A DNA stretch of 35,462 nucleotides from an uncultured Clostridium sp. GTDB lineage: Bacteria; Bacillota; Clostridia; TANB77; CAG-508. This document shows, piece by piece, positions 32,605 through 35,462 of this stretch (its first letter is position 1; every line of letters starts with the position of its first letter). The notes under the pieces were generated by a model. It was given only the letters and a program-made list of their open reading frames with translations, ran no database searches and was not told the origin of the DNA. Location of the stretch: assembly GCA_930982035.1 (NCBI GenBank), contig CAKNJL010000015.1:1-35462 (forward strand), written 5' to 3'. The translations under genes and the position numbers were made by a program.

Positions 32605-33477
32605 TTATACCCATGCTTCTATTGCTTCTTTTGTTATATTTAGATTTCCTCTACCTATTCCTATCTCTATATCCGGTTTAATTCTTCCGTGATAATCACT
32701 TCCTCCACTAATAAACAATCCGTTCTTCCTTGCATATTCTACTAAAATATCTTTCCTATTATCTTTTTCAGATGACGGGTGATAACATTCTATTCCATCC
32801 AATTCAGCTTCTTTTCTTAAATCATCTATAAATTTAATAATATCTCTAAATCTATATTCAAATGGATGTGCTAAAAATGCTTTTCCTCCTGCCTTATGAA
32901 CAATATTAATCACTTCTTTATATTGTGGTCTAAATTCTGCATAATTCATGAAATAACTGCTTTCTGGATTTGCTAGTCCATTTCTAAAAAATATATTAAA
33001 TGATTTTGCAAATTCTCCTAATATTCTATGATTTTCATGGTGCCTAAGTAACTCTTCATAAATTGGATTCTCCACATATTTATATACTTTTTTTGGTTTT
33101 TTTATTTTATTCTCATCATATATAAGTCCATGTTTCTGACATATATCTAATAATCTTTGATATAATATACCTTGCTGTTCCTTTAGTATTTCATTAGAAT
33201 AATATTTTTCACACCATTTATCGATTATACCTGGATTAATATTGTAAGCTAATATTTCAATATTTTCATTTTGAAACATTGCATGTAATTCTGAGCCTTT
33301 TATAATTCTACCACTAAATATTGTATTGTTTTTTAGTATTTCATCTTGATATTGTTTACATGTATCATGGTCTGTTATTGATATACATTCTATATTTTTT
33401 TCTTCACACATTTTTAATATTTCTTCTACAGTTTTGTCTCCATCTGAATACACTGTATGTATATGTAAATCAATCAT
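32605..33477 (-). CDS. PHP-domain metal-dependent phosphoesterase
   Basis: The polymerase-and-histidinol-phosphatase fold is clear: IDLHIHTVYSDG at the start (HxH), ITDHDT, KGSELHA, AFLAHPFEY, and the terminal GGSDYHG. Proteins of this type (YciV/TrpH-like) hydrolyse phosphodiester or 5' nucleotide substrates, with three metal ions bound by these His and Asp residues. The central insertion (about 90-175) is typical. The ATG at 33477, seven bases after GGAGG, is preferred over the GTG at 33492, which overlaps the binding site. It sits between the recombinase region and the DUF402/radical SAM pair; whether it belongs to the element is unclear. Confidence 0.85.
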   Translation of the reverse strand: MIDLHIHTVYSDGDKTVEEILKMCEEKNIECISITDHDTCKQYQDEILKNNTIFSGRIIKGSELHAMFQNENIEILAYNINPGIIDKWCEKYYSNEILKEQQGILYQRLLDICQKHGLIYDENKIKKPKKVYKYVENPIYEELLRHHENHRILGEFAKSFNIFFRNGLANPESSYFMNYAEFRPQYKEVINIVHKAGGKAFLAHPFEYRFRDIIKFIDDLRKEAELDGIECYHPSSEKDNRKDILVEYARKNGLFISGGSDYHGRIKPDIEIGIGRGNLNITKEAIEAWV

Positions 33478-33600
33478 AAAGTTTTCCTCCACATTTTTTA
33501 TAGGAATATTTTATTTCTATTTTCTAAAATAATACAAAAAAAGCATTAAAAAGTCAATGATATGAAATTAATATTTATAATTAGTTCATTAAATACATAA

Positions 33601-33633
33601 AAAGACTATTGGTATATATTACCAATAGTCTTA
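33601..33633. terminator. Bidirectional terminator
   Basis: AAGACTATTGGTA and TACCAATAGTCTT pair perfectly around ATATT-type bases, with A tracts on the left and TTAT on the right. It lies between the PHP gene and the DUF402 gene. Confidence 0.75.
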
Positions 33634-33699
33634 TCACAGTATTCACTATGATTTTTTAAAGCTAGTTCGTAAGGAGAATTGTGTTCTTGTAAGATTATT

Positions 33700-34233
33700 T
33701 TATCTAAAATATCTCTGAATCAATTCCTTTTTATCCATATTAATAAATATGTTTCTATTTGTCTGAATTTCTTCAAGTAATTTTGAACACACATCTTCTG
33801 CTAAATCAAATTCTTCCTTTGTTATTTTTCCAGCACTCAATGCATCTAATAATTCATCTTCGTCATCTACTACTGTAAAATTATTATCTGCCGGACAATA
33901 AATAATATCCAAATACAGATCATCATAATAGGGTATATTTTCTTCTACGCCATTCCCACGACTTATATCAAAATAATATCCTATTACATCTGCGTTCTTA
34001 TTTAGAAATACCCTTACATTGTAAAATTGTTCTAATGGTGTAAATTCTACTATATAGTAACCATTATCAATATATACAATACTCTGTCCTGACATATCAA
34101 CAATAAAAGGTTTATCAATTTCATTTACCTTTTTTATGCTTACATAATAATTTTCTGATTTTCGCTTTTGAATAACAAAATCCCAATCAGAAACCCCTCG
34201 CAAGTATGTTTTACTTGTATACTTCTTTCTCAT
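33700..34233 (-). CDS. DUF402 family phosphatase-like protein
   Basis: The central block YYFDISRGNGVEENIPYYDDLYLDIIYCPADNNFTVVDDEDELLDAL matches the DUF402 domain (FomD, and nucleoside tri/diphosphatases of the SA1684 type), including the two acidic clusters that bind metal. It is followed by the usual helix GKITKEEFDLAEDVCSKLLEEI. The first ~60 residues are a beta-rich region before the domain. AAAGGATG precedes the ATG. It lies 45 bp after the radical SAM gene on the same strand, so the two are probably one operon. Substrate unknown; FomD acts on a CDP-linked intermediate in fosfomycin synthesis. Confidence 0.75.
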   Translation of the reverse strand: MRKKYTSKTYLRGVSDWDFVIQKRKSENYYVSIKKVNEIDKPFIVDMSGQSIVYIDNGYYIVEFTPLEQFYNVRVFLNKNADVIGYYFDISRGNGVEENIPYYDDLYLDIIYCPADNNFTVVDDEDELLDALSAGKITKEEFDLAEDVCSKLLEEIQTNRNIFINMDKKELIQRYFR

Positions 34234-34278
34234 TTTTGTTATATCATCCTTTCATTATTTCAAATAAGCGTTAAGTCA

Positions 34279-35172
34279 TTAGTAAAAACCTAACACTTTG
34301 TCAAGAGTAACAAGACTTTTGTCTTCTCTCAACCTCATTAACTTTTCATGAGATTTTTGTAACAGCGTTTCCATTGTGTCATTCTTTACAATTTCCTCAA
34401 AGTGTCTCTTAAAATTAGTCTGAATTTCACCAGATGGAGTCATACTATATTTAAGATGAGAAGGATTTAAGGATTTATTCGTCAAGCGAATTCCAACACC
34501 TTCATATGCTAACATAACTTTATTACTTGCGCAAAAAATCTCATCATCAGGAAGTTCCATAAACATATCCTCAAGATAGGAAACATACTGATGGTCATAC
34601 GAATACTGATTTACCGGATTTAAAGTATGAATTCTAAGTTTCATACCCGTAGCACTTTTTTCAACAATAAATGCTCTCAAATCTTCTAATGTTGGAAACT
34701 CATCCTGAGTCACAAGTACCTGCAGAGACAAAGGTGTCTTCCATCCTTCTTGATTATGCAATGAGTATTTGCCTCTATACGAGAAGATAATCTCATCAAG
34801 GATACCATCCAGTTGCCTAATTCTATCAATGGCAATACCATTTGTAAACATCTTTACCAAAAATCCTGCATCTTTAGCTTTTTTAGCATAGCTAACAATA
34901 TTAGGATGCATAGACGGTTCGCCACCGTGTAAAAAAATGGTTGTTAAGCCTTTTTCTTTGGCAAAAGCTATTGCTTTTTCGAAATTTTCATCACTAATCA
35001 TTCCTTTTTGATGAACATTTCTTTCGATGCAATACTCGCAATTTCCATTGCAACTGTAGGTTAAAATGACAAACAATTCTCTTAAGTCCATTATTTCTCT
35101 TGGATGTGTTATTATTCCACTCCGATTTTCTGTTAACATCTGGTTTTCTTGATTAAGGTTGTTGCTATTCAT
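34279..35172 (-). CDS. Radical SAM protein
   Basis: The 4Fe-4S cluster motif CNGNCEYC (C41, C45, C48) is a CxxxCxxC pattern preceded by the VILTYS strand. The GGEP motif (LHGGEPSMHP, about 83-92) binds S-adenosylmethionine. The rest is a partial TIM barrel. No SPASM or Twitch cluster with several Cys follows; only one more Cys (EIFCASNK) is visible. The gene is GC-richer than its neighbours and uses a wider codon set, suggesting transfer. AAGGAGATTAACT precedes the ATG. A promoter (35279-35307) and a leader with a hairpin lead into it. A role in peptide or natural-product modification is possible; no precursor peptide was seen. Confidence 0.85.
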   Translation of the reverse strand: MNSNNLNQENQMLTENRSGIITHPREIMDLRELFVILTYSCNGNCEYCIERNVHQKGMISDENFEKAIAFAKEKGLTTIFLHGGEPSMHPNIVSYAKKAKDAGFLVKMFTNGIAIDRIRQLDGILDEIIFSYRGKYSLHNQEGWKTPLSLQVLVTQDEFPTLEDLRAFIVEKSATGMKLRIHTLNPVNQYSYDHQYVSYLEDMFMELPDDEIFCASNKVMLAYEGVGIRLTNKSLNPSHLKYSMTPSGEIQTNFKRHFEEIVKNDTMETLLQKSHEKLMRLREDKSLVTLDKVLGFY

Positions 35173-35195
35173 AGTTAATCTCCTTTCATGATTGT

Positions 35196-35217
35196 GTATG
35201 AATAATTTTATTCATAC
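35196..35217 (-). promoter_or_regulatory. Leader hairpin before the radical SAM gene
   Basis: GTATGAATAAAATTATTCATAC is nearly self-complementary and lies about 25 bases before the ATG. The leader also starts with a tiny ORF, MKHNQA. Attenuation or mRNA stability control is possible. Confidence 0.35.
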
Positions 35218-35278
35218 TTGTTTTTTAACTGCTTTATTTTACAATGTAATCAGGTCTTTAAGCTTGATTATGTTTCAT

Positions 35279-35307
35279 ATTATATCATAGCATTATGTAA
35301 ATATCAA
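35279..35307 (-). promoter_or_regulatory. Sigma-A promoter of the radical SAM/DUF402 operon
   Basis: TTGATA and a perfect TATAAT are exactly 17 bases apart on the minus strand. Confidence 0.75.
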
Positions 35308-35397
35308 GTGTATTTGTAAAAATATGTAATTTAAATAACAACTTTATTAAAAAAATTAGTATTTATTACTTTAATCATTTTATGATTATAAATTATT

Positions 35398-35462
35398 TTA
35401 TTCATTCCTAAACTCTTCTCTATAAACATCTCCTATAATATAAAAATCATATAAATCCATTT
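35398..35462 (-). CDS. C-terminal end of a gene entering from the right edge
   Basis: An open frame runs in from the window edge and ends DLYDFYIIGDVYREEFRNE before TAA. Only about 20 codons are visible. The residue mix looks like a real protein, but the family cannot be told. Confidence 0.4.
   Translation of the reverse strand, partial: MDLYDFYIIGDVYREEFRNE

Noticed and set aside
1-35462. tRNA or rRNA genes
   Set aside because: No GC-rich tRNA-like or rRNA-like segments were recognised by reading; a tRNAscan/barrnap run would settle it.

Overview
The window is very AT-rich, with compact genes, AAGGAGG-type ribosome binding sites and sigma-A-like promoters. Its gene families include CdaA, ClpE, HtrA, a BofC-like protein, HicAB, ComEC, RluB/RluD/LspA and DUF2651. 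Together these point to a low-GC Firmicute of the Clostridia, probably an uncultured gut-type lineage. The BofC-like protein and a sporulation-type polysaccharide deacetylase hint at a spore-forming ancestry. Species cannot be read from the sequence.

Layout. 1-52: 5' end of a group II intron running off the left edge. 368-1222: putative metal efflux permease. 1361-1990: DUF2651-like membrane protein with a Cys/Asn-rich tail. 2151-4152: truA, cdaA (c-di-AMP synthase) and an unlisted 49-codon membrane peptide just upstream of cdaA. 4357-6617: pyrimidine-nucleoside phosphorylase, whose last 14 codons lie inside a long palindrome, then rnhB. 6746-7276: pilin-like protein. 7696-8973: HtrA protease. 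9245-10102: DUF4163/DUF3298-like membrane protein. 10298-10517: a MITE with a perfect 9-bp target duplication, just upstream of the clpE promoter. 10595-13590: clpE and pgsA. 13660-14601: an unlisted 56-aa membrane protein with a structured leader, and a BofC-like protein. 14709-15326: HicAB toxin-antitoxin. 15356-18029: comEC, broken by a frameshift and with no normal start codon. 18076-21722: SH3/NlpC-P60 hydrolase, XRE regulator and AAA-ATPase/PD-(D/E)XK protein. 22115-23297: a basic-tailed membrane protein and a degenerate Rpn-like protein. 23455-23655: a REP array with a perfect 57-bp inverted repeat. 23662-27906: rluB, rluD, lspA and a GT-C-like membrane protein. 28215-29568: tandem-OB SSB and an unknown protein.

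29752 onward looks like the end of an integrated element. A large serine recombinase gene runs up to a polysaccharide deacetylase cut inside its catalytic domain; the missing N-terminal half is not in the window. Beyond it lie a PHP phosphoesterase, a DUF402 protein and a radical SAM protein whose base composition differs from the core genes.

Themes. Core housekeeping runs mostly on the minus strand. Small palindromic repeats (a GGGGACG family and a GGTCAGGTTAC family) sit at gene 3' ends and have even entered reading frames. Several mobile or competence genes show single-base frameshifts or lost start codons, suggesting decay or assembly errors. The strongest candidates for something new are the recombinase-split deacetylase (possibly a skin-like developmental element), the palindrome that rewrote the pdp C-terminus, the 57-bp REP palindrome, and the two small membrane proteins missing from the ORF track.
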